64,000 nucleotides of DNA, from the NCBI RefSeq assembly GCF_013114835.1, contig NZ_JAAVLW010000006.1, forward strand, positions 62,001 through 126,000, written 5' to 3'. The translations under genes and the position numbers were made by a program. Of this stretch, positions 8,141-21,720 are shown piece after piece; positions within the stretch are counted from its first letter, which is position 1; every line of letters begins with the position of its first letter. This stretch comes from Bradyrhizobium archetypum (GTDB taxonomy: Bacteria > Pseudomonadota > Alphaproteobacteria > Rhizobiales > Xanthobacteraceae). The notes beneath the pieces are model-generated. The model was given only the letters and a program-made list of their open reading frames with translations, was not told where the DNA came from and searched no databases.

Positions 8141-8881
8141 TCACTCCAGCCCCTGCACGTTCGGCATATCCTGGGTCGGCGCAATCTGCGGGGCAGGCGT
8201 GGCCGGGATCGAGCCCGTGGCGGCCGGCCCAGCCGCAGCCTGCACTTCGGTCGGCTTCGGCGCAGGCGCGGTGGCCTGCTGTACCGGCGCCGGCGTGGGC
8301 TTGGCTGCGATCGGGCTGGCCTTCGGCATCGGCACCGTTCGGCTCGCCAGCTGCGCAGGCGGCTTTGACGGCCGCGGGGCGGCCTGGAAAGGAGCTGCCG
8401 GTGTCACGGCCTGAACCTGCGCCTCCGTGTTGGCTTGCGGCACCGGAGCAGCCGGTGGCGCGCGCAGCGCGCTCTGGTCTTCGTAGAAATTGTCGCCCGT
8501 TCGATAGGGCACGAAACGGATGATCCGGCCGTTGCGTGCGTCGATCACCAGCCGGCCGTCCTCACCGCTCCTGTCGATCGCCGAGATCGTATAGACAAAG
8601 CCCCGCAGCCTCGGGATTCCGAGCGGAGAAAATCCGTTGTCGCGCAGCACGGAATAGACCTCGGTCGAGGGCAGCAGGCCGGGGCCGGGGGCGTATCCGT
8701 ATTGCGGACCGGGTACGTAGTCCGGGCCGGGGGCATAGCGCGGCCCATGGACCACCGGCGGAGCCACCGCATAGGGTGCATCGAAATCGGATGCCGCTGT
8801 GTAGCGCCCGGGAACCTGCGCCTGCGCGCCGCCAGCAAGAAGGATCAGTCCCGCCGCCAAAGATCCCGTGAACAACTTCAT
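8141..8881 (-). CDS. Exported Pro/Ala-rich protein of unknown function
   Basis: A 246-residue protein with a clear signal peptide (cut likely after Ala21, GAQA-QV). Residues ~25-70 are Pro/Gly/Tyr rich with repeated PGPxY units. Residues ~70-130 form a compact segment (STEVYSVLRDNGFSPLG ... RLVIDARNGRIIRFVPY) that looks like a PepSY-style alpha-beta unit. The C-terminal half is a Pro/Ala/Thr-rich tail. Similar envelope proteins occur widely in Bradyrhizobium without assigned function. It probably sits in the periplasm or bound to the envelope. It is monocistronic and divergent from gltB. Confidence 0.8.
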   Translation of the reverse strand: MKLFTGSLAAGLILLAGGAQAQVPGRYTAASDFDAPYAVAPPVVHGPRYAPGPDYVPGPQYGYAPGPGLLPSTEVYSVLRDNGFSPLGIPRLRGFVYTISAIDRSGEDGRLVIDARNGRIIRFVPYRTGDNFYEDQSALRAPPAAPVPQANTEAQVQAVTPAAPFQAAPRPSKPPAQLASRTVPMPKASPIAAKPTPAPVQQATAPAPKPTEVQAAAGPAATGSIPATPAPQIAPTQDMPNVQGLE

Positions 8882-9362
8882 TGTCGAAAGCTCCTGTAAT
8901 CCCCTTTAGCCGCCGGACCGGACGGGAGCATTCCGCTCTCTCGTCCGCCGGCCCGCGGTCAATTTCATTACGAAATCCGGCGGTCCTTGGGCCGGATCGG
9001 GGCGCGCTGCCGCCGCAAGGCCCAGCCTGCGGTCTTTCCCGGCCGCAAGCCGCCGATCCGCATGCGGGCTAAGGACTTTCACGCGCTTGTGTGATAAAGA
9101 AAAATTTGGCATGGTCGAAGTTAGGACAGTATCACTGTCTCAATTGCGGGGCGGTCCCGGCATAGGGATTGCAACGAAACCGTGGCGCCACGAGCGTCGG
9201 GGCAGTGCAGGCAAGGCCGTTCCTCAGGGACGTTGAACGGGAAGGCCTGAATTTAAGAAATTGCGGCTCGCGGCGGACGAGCGGTGGCCCGGTGGGTGCC
9301 GCAAGCGTCCAAGGTGCGCCGACGATGCGGTGAGGCCCTTAGCCTTTTTTGAGAGGAATGAA
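8882..9362. other. Long non-coding upstream region of gltB
   Basis: 481 nt without a credible gene. It must hold the promoters for both the exported protein (leftward) and gltB (rightward). An AT-rich patch lies at 9091-9112. A short perfect inverted repeat GACAGT-ATC-ACTGTC at 9125-9139 could be an operator. No sigma-54 -24/-12 site was found. The gltB SD is AGAGGA around 9352-9357. Confidence 0.6.
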
Positions 9363-14111
<4,749 letters not shown>

Positions 14112-14123
14112 TTACACCAGCCC

Positions 14124-14207
14124 GTCATTGCGAGCGCAGCGAAGCAATCCATAGCGCCACCGAGCCGAACCATGGATTGCTTCGCGGCCCACGCGCCTCG
14201 CAATGAC
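14124..14207. repeat. Palindromic intergenic repeat, family A, copy 2, inside the gltB-gltD gap
   Basis: The left arm 14124-14150 matches the arm of copy 1 (729-755) at all but one position. The right arm 14174-14207 is its inverted, slightly expanded partner. It would form a hairpin in the presumed gltBD transcript. Confidence 0.85.
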
Positions 14208-14262
14208 GGAGGGTGACGGAAATAGACAGATGCGAACGAGAGATGCAGGGGCATCAGGTTTA

Positions 14263-15720
14263 ATGGGCAAGATCACAGGTTTCCTCGAGATCGACCGCAA
14301 CGAACGCAAGTACGCGCCGGTCGCCGAGCGGTTGAAGCATTTTCGCGAATTCGTCATTCCCCTGAGCGAGAAGGACACGCGCGATCAGGCCGCGCGCTGC
14401 ATGAATTGCGGCATTCCGTACTGCCACGGCACCGGCTCGGTGGCGCCGGGCACACCGGGCTGCCCGGTCAATAACCAGATCCCCGATTTCAATGACCTCG
14501 TCTATCAGGGCAACTGGGAAGAGGCCTCGCGCAACCTGCACTCGACCAACAATTTTCCGGAGTTCACCGGCCGCATCTGCCCGGCGCCGTGCGAGGCGTC
14601 CTGCACGCTCAACATCGATGACAACCCGGTCACCATCAAGACCATCGAATGCGCCATCGTCGATCGCGCCTGGGACAATGGCTGGCTGAAGCCCGAGATT
14701 GCGCCAACCAAGACCGGCAAAAAGGTCGCCATCGTCGGCTCCGGCCCCGCGGGCCTTGCCGCCGCACAGCAGCTCGCGCGCGCCGGCCACGACGTTCATG
14801 TCTACGAAAAGTACGCCAAGGCCGGCGGCCTGCTTCGCTACGGCATTCCCGACTTCAAGATGGAAAAGCACATCATCGATCGCCGCGTGGCGCAGATGGA
14901 AGCCGAGGGCGTGACGTTCCACTACGGCGTTCACATCGGCGGCACATCTGCGGGCGCAATCGATCCGCGCGAACTGCTCGCCCAGTATGACGCGGTGGCA
15001 TTGACCGGCGGCGCCGAGGCCGGCCGCGACCTGCCGATCCCAGGCCGCGACCTCGACGGCGTCCACTTTGCGATGGATTTCCTGCCGCAGCAGAACCGCC
15101 GCGTCTCCTCCGAGCCGCTCGGCGACACCAAAGAAATTCTCGCCGGCGGCAAGCATGTCGTCGTGATCGGCGGCGGCGACACCGGTTCGGACTGCATCGG
15201 CACCTCGCTTCGGCAGGGCGCGAAGTCCGTTACCCAGCTCGAAATCATGCCGGCGCCGCCCGAGCATGAGAACAAGGGCGTCACCTGGCCGAACTGGCCC
15301 TTGAAGATGCGGACCTCATCGAGCCAGGCCGAAGGGGCCATCCGCGAATACGCGGTGCTGACGCAAAAATTCTCGGGCGTCGACGGCAAGGTGCAAAAGC
15401 TGCACTGCGTGAAGGTCGACGACAAGTTCAAGCCGATTCCCGGCACCGAATTCGAGCTCGAGGCGCAGCTCGTGCTGCTCGCCATGGGCTTCGTGCACCC
15501 GGTGCACGAGGGCATGCTGAAGACACTCGGCGTCGACCTCGACCAGCGCGGCAACGTCCGCGCCAACACGTCGGACTACCAGACCTCGCTGCCGAACGTA
15601 TTCTCCGCCGGCGACATGCGCCGCGGACAATCTCTCGTCGTCTGGGCGATCCGTGAAGGCCGCCTGTGCGCCCGGGCGATCGATCAGTATCTGATGGGCT
15701 CGACGACGCTGCCAAGGTAG
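14263..15720 (+). CDS. gltD: Glutamate synthase small subunit
   Basis: A 485-residue FAD/NADPH flavoprotein. The N-terminal domain has Cys46, Cys49, Cys54 and Cys67 (CMNCGIPYC...GCPV), the pattern that holds 4Fe-4S clusters. Two dinucleotide-binding folds follow: FAD at GSGPAGLAAAQQLARAGHD and NADPH at VIGGGDTGSDC. It passes electrons from NADPH to the FMN of GltB. The start at 14263 (MGKITGFLEI) is the family-typical one; the frame is open upstream to 14203 through the intergenic repeat, which is unlikely to be translated. Confidence 0.97.
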   Translation: MGKITGFLEIDRNERKYAPVAERLKHFREFVIPLSEKDTRDQAARCMNCGIPYCHGTGSVAPGTPGCPVNNQIPDFNDLVYQGNWEEASRNLHSTNNFPEFTGRICPAPCEASCTLNIDDNPVTIKTIECAIVDRAWDNGWLKPEIAPTKTGKKVAIVGSGPAGLAAAQQLARAGHDVHVYEKYAKAGGLLRYGIPDFKMEKHIIDRRVAQMEAEGVTFHYGVHIGGTSAGAIDPRELLAQYDAVALTGGAEAGRDLPIPGRDLDGVHFAMDFLPQQNRRVSSEPLGDTKEILAGGKHVVVIGGGDTGSDCIGTSLRQGAKSVTQLEIMPAPPEHENKGVTWPNWPLKMRTSSSQAEGAIREYAVLTQKFSGVDGKVQKLHCVKVDDKFKPIPGTEFELEAQLVLLAMGFVHPVHEGMLKTLGVDLDQRGNVRANTSDYQTSLPNVFSAGDMRRGQSLVVWAIREGRLCARAIDQYLMGSTTLPR

Positions 15721-15736
15721 TCCCTGTCCACACGGC

Positions 15737-15840
15737 TGTCATCGCCCGCGAAGGCGAGCGATCCAGTATCCCAGAGGCTTTTCTGTGGAATTCGGATAAG
15801 CCGCGGTGTACTGGATGCCCCGCCTGCGCGGGGCATGACG
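15737..15840. repeat. Mosaic intergenic repeat, family D
   Basis: The arm GTCATCGCCCGCGAAGGCGA at 15737-15756 and the partly complementary GCCCCGCCTGCGCGGGGCAT (15816-15835) flank two copies of the word CCAGTA/TACTGG in opposite orientation. It lies between gltD and the convergent outer-membrane gene. Confidence 0.65.
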
Positions 15841-15861
15841 ACTGGAGTGCGAATGCAGCTC

Positions 15862-17559
15862 TTAATGCTGCACCCGCACCCCCAGCATCACCACCGTCGA
15901 TGCCGTGCTATTCCCGGGCAAGTTCGAATCCAGCCAGTCCCGCCGCAGCGTGCCGCGGAGCCAGACGTTGCGGTTCATCTTGTAGATGGCGTCGCCTGAT
16001 ACCCCGTAGATCTTGTCGCGCCTGGGATTGCCCTGATAGTCGAGCGAGCCCCACGTGAACTTGCCGATTGCGGTCAACCAGCGGCGGAAGTCGTGGTCGA
16101 CTTCGACGGTATAGACATGCGTCAGCACGCCCGACGTGCCGGGCAGCGTGGTCTCCGTGATCGTGGTGTCGGAATAGAATTTTGCCATCGTCAGCGGCGT
16201 CGCGGTCCAGACCAGCGAGGACGAGACGAGCAGGCCTTCCAGGCGGTTCAGCCGCGGATCGACATAGTCGCGCATGGCGTAGCCGACCGCGATTTCGCCG
16301 GTCAATAGCCGCGAGAATTCGAAGCTGGTGCCGCCCTTGGCGTAGCCGCCCGAGGAATCGCGCGCAAATCCGCTGCGATCGAGCCTGACGTCATGCACGC
16401 GGCTGTCGCCCTGCACTTCCACGAAGGGCTTTATGCCCGGCTTCAGATCATAGCTGACGCGGCCAACGCCGCCATACTGGCTGAAGTTGCGGTCGTCGTT
16501 GGTCGTTGAAGTGCCGTCGGTGAGCTTTGAATTGGTATAGTCGGTGCGGTCGACCGTGGCGCCGGCGGAGACCTGCAGCCGGTTGAAACTCTGGTCGACA
16601 CCGATGGTGCTGCCTAACGTGGTCAAGATCGGATATCTGGCGAGACCCGCCTGCACGTTCGGACTGCCGGGATTGTCGGTCGAGACGAACAGCCGACCCT
16701 GCGCGGTCAGCCGCGTGTCGCGACTGACATCGAGCCGGCCGTCGATATGACCGTTGAAGTTGGGCCGATCGACATCGAGCGGCGCCGACAGCGGCGTGCC
16801 GTCCGCGTTCGGCGTGAGATTGCTGGCGTAGCCGGTGAAGGAGCCGCGGAGATCAGCCACCAGGGCGTGACGCCTCCAGTCGGAGACCGCCAAAAATTCC
16901 GGCGCGATCACGTAGAGCGGCTTGCCTTGCGCCGCGGCCAAGCGACCGGCATTGGTATCGTAGCCGCCGGAAATTTCTACCGCGGATTTGATCAGGAAGC
17001 TGCCGGCGTAGTCGCCGACCGCGCCGAACGGATCGTCGTCGATCCGGAGGCGCTTGCGCGGCGGTTGTCCCACAACCGTGCCCGCCATCGCCGGTGGGAC
17101 CGGAGCCTTGTGCGCGGATTCCGACGGGGGAATCGACAGCCGCAGCCGCGTGTTCGACGCGATCGGCGGCGGACTGCCGGGACCGACCGGCGGCTTGGGC
17201 TTCGCCTGACCGGGATAATATTTCGGCTTCTTGCGCTTGCGGTTCAACGAGTCGTAGCCGGAGTCGGCAGCGCCGCTCGCCGCCGGCAGGCCGTATTTCG
17301 GGATCGGTCCGGTCCGCGCCGACGCGGGCCTCTCACCCTGCGGTAGCTTCGGACGGGTGAGCAGATCATTCACCCCGGCCACAGTCCGGCGCAGTGGCGA
17401 ATCGGGCGACGTGATCTGGCTGGTACGCTGCGAGCTGAACAGGTCCGGTGTGACGGTTTGAGCCTGCGCTGCGGTTCCCGAGAGCGCGATCAGCGCGAGG
17501 CACGGCAAGGCTGCGCGAAAGGCGCGCGCGCTTCTCCGGCCCGTTGCTGGCCTCGTCAT
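15862..17559 (-). CDS. Outer-membrane beta-barrel protein
   Basis: A 565-residue protein with a signal peptide (MTRPATGRRSARAFRAALPC... AQAQ). A low-complexity Pro/Lys/Arg-rich linker spans ~60-165, followed by about 380 residues of alternating short beta-strands ending in VVMLGVRVQH. The terminal aromatic/polar pattern and the tandem amphipathic strands (GYDTNAGRL, GGVGRVSYDL, VGYAMRDYVD) point to the BBP2-type outer-membrane barrels of alphaproteobacteria. No TonB box or plug is visible, so passive pore or structural roles are likelier than active uptake. ATG 17559 is chosen over a TTG at 17586. Function unknown. Confidence 0.78.
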   Translation of the reverse strand: MTRPATGRRSARAFRAALPCLALIALSGTAAQAQTVTPDLFSSQRTSQITSPDSPLRRTVAGVNDLLTRPKLPQGERPASARTGPIPKYGLPAASGAADSGYDSLNRKRKKPKYYPGQAKPKPPVGPGSPPPIASNTRLRLSIPPSESAHKAPVPPAMAGTVVGQPPRKRLRIDDDPFGAVGDYAGSFLIKSAVEISGGYDTNAGRLAAAQGKPLYVIAPEFLAVSDWRRHALVADLRGSFTGYASNLTPNADGTPLSAPLDVDRPNFNGHIDGRLDVSRDTRLTAQGRLFVSTDNPGSPNVQAGLARYPILTTLGSTIGVDQSFNRLQVSAGATVDRTDYTNSKLTDGTSTTNDDRNFSQYGGVGRVSYDLKPGIKPFVEVQGDSRVHDVRLDRSGFARDSSGGYAKGGTSFEFSRLLTGEIAVGYAMRDYVDPRLNRLEGLLVSSSLVWTATPLTMAKFYSDTTITETTLPGTSGVLTHVYTVEVDHDFRRWLTAIGKFTWGSLDYQGNPRRDKIYGVSGDAIYKMNRNVWLRGTLRRDWLDSNLPGNSTASTVVMLGVRVQH

Positions 17560-17751
17560 GACGATAAGTAACTCCAACGAAAACAACTACTTGGCACATG
17601 CACGCCGCCCGCTCGTACGGGAACTCGTCGTTAATGGAGTTAAAACAATTATGGTTAATGGGTCGTTGAGAGCCCTTCTGACCGCGTCGCATCGCCGAAC
17701 CGGCCATGCTATGGAGGGCTTTGGGCGAAGCGCCTCCTCCCTGGGATAGAC

Positions 17752-18768
17752 ATGGCCAATCCGCATCCGCTGATGACAGAATCATCCGGCACCACCCCCG
17801 CTGACTCCGCCGTCCAGTCAGCCTTGCGCACGCTCGACGCCGAAGGCAGCGGGATCGCCGCGCTATCGGCAGCGCTGCAATCCGATCTGCGCGCACCCTT
17901 CGTAGCGGCGGCCGATTTGATCCGGAACGCCAACGGGCGGCTGATCGTCACCGGACTCGGCAAGTCCGGCCATATCGGCCGCAAGATCGCCGCGACCTTT
18001 GCCTCCACCGGCACGCCGGCCTTCTTCGTGCATGCTGCCGAGGCGAGCCATGGCGACCTCGGCATGATCACGCCCGAGGACGTCATCCTGGCGCTGTCCT
18101 GGTCCGGCGAGCAGCCGGAGATGAAGAATCTGATCACCTATGCCAAGCGCTTCCGCATTCCCGTTATCGCGATGACGGCGGAGCGGGAATCCTCGCTTGC
18201 GAAGGCCGCCGACGTGGCGCTGACGCTGCCGAAGGCGCGCGAGGCCTGCCCGCACAACTTGGCGCCGACCACCTCTTCGCTGATGATGCTGGCGCTCGGC
18301 GATGCGCTGGCGATCGCGCTGTTGGAAGGCCGCGGCTTCACCTCGACCGACTTCAGCGTGCTGCATCCCGGCGGCAAGCTTGGCGCACTGCTCAAATACG
18401 CCCGCGACCTCATGCATTCCGGCGACGCGGTGCCGCTGAAGCCGCTCGGCACCAAGATGTCCGAGGCGCTGGTCGAGATGACGTCGAAGGGCTTTGGCTG
18501 CGTCGGCATTACCGATGCGCGCGGCCATCTCGCCGGCATCGTCACCGACGGGGATTTGCGCCGCCACATGGATCATCCCGACCTGATGGCGGCGACCGTC
18601 GACGAGGTGATGACGCGCAATCCGAAGACGATCGGCCGCGACGTGATGGCCGGCGAGGCGCTGGAAATTCTCAATTCGTCGAAGATCACGACCTTGATCG
18701 TCACCGACGCCAACAAGCCGGTCGGCATCGTACACCTGCACGATTTCTTACGCGCGGGCGTGGCGTAA
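17752..18768 (+). CDS. kdsD: KpsF/GutQ-family arabinose-5-phosphate isomerase
   Basis: A 338-residue protein with an N-terminal SIS domain (residues ~50-180; TGLGKSGHIGRKIAATFAST, HGDLGMITPED, LALSWSGEQPEM) and two CBS domains (~210-270 and ~280-335; GCVGITDARGHLAGIVTDGD). This is the KdsD/KpsF/GutQ architecture. The enzyme converts ribulose-5-phosphate to arabinose-5-phosphate, the first step of KDO synthesis for lipopolysaccharide. No other KDO gene lies nearby. The symbol follows family assignment; KpsF or GutQ paralogy cannot be excluded. It is divergent from the outer-membrane barrel gene. Confidence 0.88.
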   Translation: MANPHPLMTESSGTTPADSAVQSALRTLDAEGSGIAALSAALQSDLRAPFVAAADLIRNANGRLIVTGLGKSGHIGRKIAATFASTGTPAFFVHAAEASHGDLGMITPEDVILALSWSGEQPEMKNLITYAKRFRIPVIAMTAERESSLAKAADVALTLPKAREACPHNLAPTTSSLMMLALGDALAIALLEGRGFTSTDFSVLHPGGKLGALLKYARDLMHSGDAVPLKPLGTKMSEALVEMTSKGFGCVGITDARGHLAGIVTDGDLRRHMDHPDLMAATVDEVMTRNPKTIGRDVMAGEALEILNSSKITTLIVTDANKPVGIVHLHDFLRAGVA

Positions 18769-18777
18769 GGGGTCCCT

Positions 18778-18876
18778 GTCGTTCCGGGGCACGCGAAGCG
18801 TGAACCCGGAACCTCGAGATTCTCAGGTGCGCAAGTGCGCACCATAGTTCGATGCTCCGCATCGCCCCGGAATGAC
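18778..18876. repeat. Mosaic intergenic repeat, family B, copy 1
   Basis: The outer arms TCGTTCCGGGG and CCCCGGAATGA enclose CTCGAGATTCTCAGG, the palindrome GTGCGCAAGTGCGCAC and ACCATAGTTCG. The same words occur in reverse order and orientation at 23824-23922. It lies between kdsD and the convergent AhpD-like gene. Confidence 0.85.
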
Positions 18877-18878
18877 CT

Positions 18879-19436
18879 TCATCGCGGAAATCTCGCGGCC
18901 GTCTCCTCCAGCGGCAGGGCCAGTCCGTTCGCGAGATACGACACGGTCCGGTAGAATCCGCACAGCAGGATGATCTCGAAAATGTGCGCTTCATTATAGT
19001 GCGCCGAGAGGTCCGCGAATTCGGCCTCGCTGAACGTGGCGCGCTCATGCAGCGCATCGACGGCTGCGATCAGCGCCTGCTCTGCCGGCGACCAGCACCC
19101 CGCATCGGCTGGGCCGAGCACGGTGGCGCGGACCTGTTCTTCCGTCAGATGCGCCGCGTCAGCAAAGGTCGTCACATGCACGCCCCATTCATATTCGCAC
19201 CGCGTTCGCGCGCAGGTACGGTCGATGACGATCTCGCGCTCCCGCAACGACAGCGGGCCGCGATCCAGCAGGCTGGCGGCGCGGAATTTCTCCCAGGCGC
19301 GGGCGCTGCCGGCCACGACGCGGAACAGCATCAGCGGCGGCGCGCCGCGCATGATGCGGTTGAACTGCGCGGCAATTTCAGGTGCATAAGGCGGCTCAAG
19401 CGGCGCGACGCGCGGGGCTGTCTGGGACATCGCCAA
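18879..19436 (-). CDS. Carboxymuconolactone decarboxylase/AhpD-like protein
   Basis: A 185-residue helical protein of the CMD/AhpD superfamily. The family core reads LREREIVIDRTCARTRCEYEW followed by GVHVTTFADAAHLTEEQV. The two cysteines are four residues apart (CARTRC) rather than the CXXC of true AhpD, so disulfide-reductase activity is doubtful. The EYEWGVH motif is common in uncharacterised CMD proteins. It is divergent from an HxlR-type regulator, with a 41-nt nested palindrome in between, which suggests control by that regulator. The natural substrate is unknown. Confidence 0.82.
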   Translation of the reverse strand: MAMSQTAPRVAPLEPPYAPEIAAQFNRIMRGAPPLMLFRVVAGSARAWEKFRAASLLDRGPLSLREREIVIDRTCARTRCEYEWGVHVTTFADAAHLTEEQVRATVLGPADAGCWSPAEQALIAAVDALHERATFSEAEFADLSAHYNEAHIFEIILLCGFYRTVSYLANGLALPLEETAARFPR

Positions 19437-19442
19437 CTCCTG

Positions 19443-19483
19443 TGCTACAGATAACGTAGCGGTACGCTACATTATTTGTAGCA
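19443..19483. promoter_or_regulatory. Nested palindromic operator between the AhpD-like gene and the HxlR regulator
   Basis: The outer inverted repeat TGCTACA (19443-19449) and TGTAGCA (19477-19483) encloses a perfect inner one, GTAGCG-GTA-CGCTAC (19456-19470). The word GTAGC occurs in all four half-sites. The block fills the divergent promoter space, so one bound regulator could control both genes. HxlR proteins often bind such sites and repress themselves. Confidence 0.65.
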
Positions 19484-19501
19484 ATGCGCAAGAGGATCTC
19501 C

Positions 19502-19837
19502 ATGCCGAAACCGGACGTCGCCACCAACCAACGCGCCGTTCGCGGCTCGCGAACCGGCCGGCCTATCATGGCCCTGCTCGACCTGCTCGGCCGCCGCTGG
19601 ACCCTGCGGATCGTCTGGGAGCTGCGTGACGCCCCCCTGACCTCGCGCGCGCTTCGCATCGCCTGCGACGACGCCTCGCCGACCGTGATACAGGCCCGGT
19701 TGTCGGAGCTGCGCGAGGCCGGCCTCGTCGAACTCCTGGCCGGCGACGGCTACCGCCTCACGCCGCTCGGCAGGGAGTTGATGGAGAGCTTCCTGCCGCT
19801 GCACCGTTTCGCCGAGCGCTGGAGCCGGCGCGGTTGA
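19502..19837 (+). CDS. HxlR-family transcriptional regulator
   Basis: A 111-residue winged-helix protein. The family core is visible: LLGRRWTLRIVWELRDAPLT, a recognition-helix region (DASPTVIQARLSELREAGLV), and the wing (GYRLTPLGRELM). HxlR regulators respond to reactive carbonyls, oxidants or unknown ligands and usually act on the divergent neighbour, here the AhpD-like gene. The start at 19502 is set by AGAGGA at 19491-19496. An ATG at 19484 is in frame but lies at the edge of the operator without an SD. There is no conserved cysteine near the N-terminus. Confidence 0.82.
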   Translation: MPKPDVATNQRAVRGSRTGRPIMALLDLLGRRWTLRIVWELRDAPLTSRALRIACDDASPTVIQARLSELREAGLVELLAGDGYRLTPLGRELMESFLPLHRFAERWSRRG

Positions 19838-19982
19838 GCTGCTTAACTTCGCCCCGCTTGCGAGGAGATGTCGCCGCGCTTGCGCGGCCGGTGAGGAGTT
19901 ACCGAACTCTCCACATTCGACGCTCGCGGTGAGAGCCCCTCACTCTGACCCTCTCCCCCGAAGAGCTGGCAGCGGGGGTTTG

Positions 19983-20426
19983 TTAAGCCACAGCCACCGT
20001 CAGGCTCGCGCCGTCGGCCTGCACGACCCTGACGCGGCTGCCCGCCGGCGCGTCCGGGCCCGCGACCCGCCAGATCGTGTCGTCGATCCGCACCGTGCCG
20101 GTGCCGCCGACGATCGGCTTTTCCAGGGTGAATTCCCGGCCGATCAGCGCCTTGGTCCGGTTGTTGAGAAAAGGGCTCTCGCTGCGGCTGCCGGTGCTGC
20201 GCGCGAAGTACCGCCACGCCGGCACCGCGGCGATGGCGAACACCGCGAACATCAAAAGCTGCGTCTGCCAGGACGGGTTGATCGCAAACGACACCAGCCC
20301 GACCAATAGCGCCGCGAGCCCGAGCCAGAACATGAAGACACCCGGCGCGAGCAATTCCAGCGCCATCAGGAGGAAGCCGAAGATCAGCCAATTCCAGGTG
20401 CCTAATGTCGAAAACACTTCGGTCAT
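19983..20426 (-). CDS. NfeD-family membrane protein
   Basis: A 147-residue protein with two to three membrane helices in the first 75 residues (NWLIFGFLLMALELLAPGVF) and a small C-terminal OB-fold domain (FTLEKPIVGGTGTVRIDDTIWRV). This is the short NfeD1b type. NfeD proteins pair with SPFH/stomatin proteins, and the upstream gene on the same strand (20550-21548) is such a protein, 123 nt away. The pair is thought to organise membrane microdomains or aid membrane protein quality control. The gap between them carries a repeat. Confidence 0.88.
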   Translation of the reverse strand: MTEVFSTLGTWNWLIFGFLLMALELLAPGVFMFWLGLAALLVGLVSFAINPSWQTQLLMFAVFAIAAVPAWRYFARSTGSRSESPFLNNRTKALIGREFTLEKPIVGGTGTVRIDDTIWRVAGPDAPAGSRVRVVQADGASLTVAVA

Positions 20427-20460
20427 GACACGAACCTCTCAACGTTCTTCCGTGGGGAGA

Positions 20461-20512
20461 GACCCCTCACCCCAACCCTCTCCCCGCGAAGAGCCGGGCG
20501 AGGGAGCGCACT
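20461..20512. repeat. CCCTCACCCCAACCCTCTCC-type intergenic repeat
   Basis: CCCTCACCCCAACCCTCTCC near 20464-20483 runs into a hairpin in which CTCTCCCCG pairs imperfectly with CGGGCGAGGG. A related, more decayed copy (CCCTCACTCTGACCCTCTCC near 19938-19957) lies just beyond the nfeD stop codon. The two copies bracket nfeD. Confidence 0.6.
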
Positions 20513-20549
20513 GCCATTGCATTGCCAGGGTCGGTACATTGATACGCTC

Positions 20550-21548
20550 CTATCGCTGCGGCGCGACCGGCGGCGGCGTCGGGCCGGCGCTCGGCACCGA
20601 GGACGTCCGTCGCGCGGCGGCCGCGGCAATTGCCGCTTCACCGAAGGTCGCCTTGGCGATCTCGCCGATGCCGGCCAGCGAGGACAGTACGGAGGTTGCT
20701 TCCACCGGGATCAGCAGCACCTTCTGGTTCGGCGAATCCGCAAACTGCCCGAACGCCTTGATGTATTTATCAGCAATAAAATAGTTCAGCGCGGCGACGT
20801 CGCCCTTGGCGATCGATTCGGAGACCATCTGCGTCGCCTTGGCCTCCGCCTCCGCCAGCCGCTCGCGCGCCTCGGCGTCGCGGAACGCGGCCTCGCGGCG
20901 GCCTTCGGCCTGCAGGATCTGCCCCTGCTTGGCGCCTTCGGCGCGCAGGATCTCCGACTGACGCTGGCCCTCGGCTTGCAGGATGTCGGCGCGCTTGACG
21001 CGCTCGGCCTTCATCTGCCGGCCCATAGCCTCGACCAGATCGGCCGGCGGCACGATGTCCTTGATCTCGATTCGGTTGACCTTCAATCCCCACGGTGATA
21101 CCGCGGCATCGACCACGCGCAACAGGCGCTCGTTTATCTCGTCGCGATGCGACAGCACCTGGTCGAGGTCCATCGAGCCCATCACCGAGCGGATGTTGGT
21201 CATGGTCAGCACAATGATCGCCTGTTCGAGATTGGCGACCTCGTAGCTTGCCTTCGCCGCGTCGAACACCTGAAAGAACGCGACGCCGTCTACCGTCACG
21301 GTCGCATTGTCCTTGGTGATCACCTCCTGCTCGGGAATGTTGATTACCTGCTCCATCATGTTCATCTTGCGGCCGACGCGATCGAAATAGGGCACGATCA
21401 GGTTCAGTCCCGGCGACAACGTGCGGGTGTATTTGCCGAACCGCTCGATAGTCCAGTCGTAGCCCTGTGGCACCGTCTTGACGCCCGCGAACAGCGTGAC
21501 AATGACGAGTAGAACAAACGCAATCGCGAAGATGTCAAAACCGCTCAT
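20550..21548 (-). CDS. SPFH-domain (stomatin-like, QmcA-type) membrane protein
   Basis: A 332-residue protein with one N-terminal membrane anchor (FDIFAIAFVLLVIVTLFAGV), an SPFH domain (~25-200; VPQGYDWTIERFGKYTRTL, NPG-like turns, LDQVLSHRDEINERLL) and a long charged Ala/Glu/Arg coiled coil (~200-270). The C-terminus is Ala/Pro rich. This is the paraslipin/QmcA class that forms large membrane rings with an NfeD partner, encoded next downstream. Likely role: membrane protein quality control through partner proteases. The start ATG at 21548 fits the anchor. Confidence 0.9.
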   Translation of the reverse strand: MSGFDIFAIAFVLLVIVTLFAGVKTVPQGYDWTIERFGKYTRTLSPGLNLIVPYFDRVGRKMNMMEQVINIPEQEVITKDNATVTVDGVAFFQVFDAAKASYEVANLEQAIIVLTMTNIRSVMGSMDLDQVLSHRDEINERLLRVVDAAVSPWGLKVNRIEIKDIVPPADLVEAMGRQMKAERVKRADILQAEGQRQSEILRAEGAKQGQILQAEGRREAAFRDAEARERLAEAEAKATQMVSESIAKGDVAALNYFIADKYIKAFGQFADSPNQKVLLIPVEATSVLSSLAGIGEIAKATFGEAAIAAAAARRTSSVPSAGPTPPPVAPQR

Positions 21549-21720
21549 AAGTCCCCTCCAAAGCCGGCAGGAGGCGCTGCCGGACGCGCTACCCGTTTGT
21601 CATCAAGGCCGCGGCGCCGGTTCAGCGCCGGCTGTTATCAATCATGGTTATATAACTAGGGAACGAATGGACGGCCACCAGATGTTCAGACTCGAAGCGT
21701 GGCCCCCCACTCTTCGAAGG

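Noticed and set aside
17632..17662. CtrA-type site near TTAATGGAGTTAA upstream of the outer-membrane and kdsD genes
   Set aside because: The spacing between TTAA words is 5 nt, not the 7 nt of the CtrA consensus.
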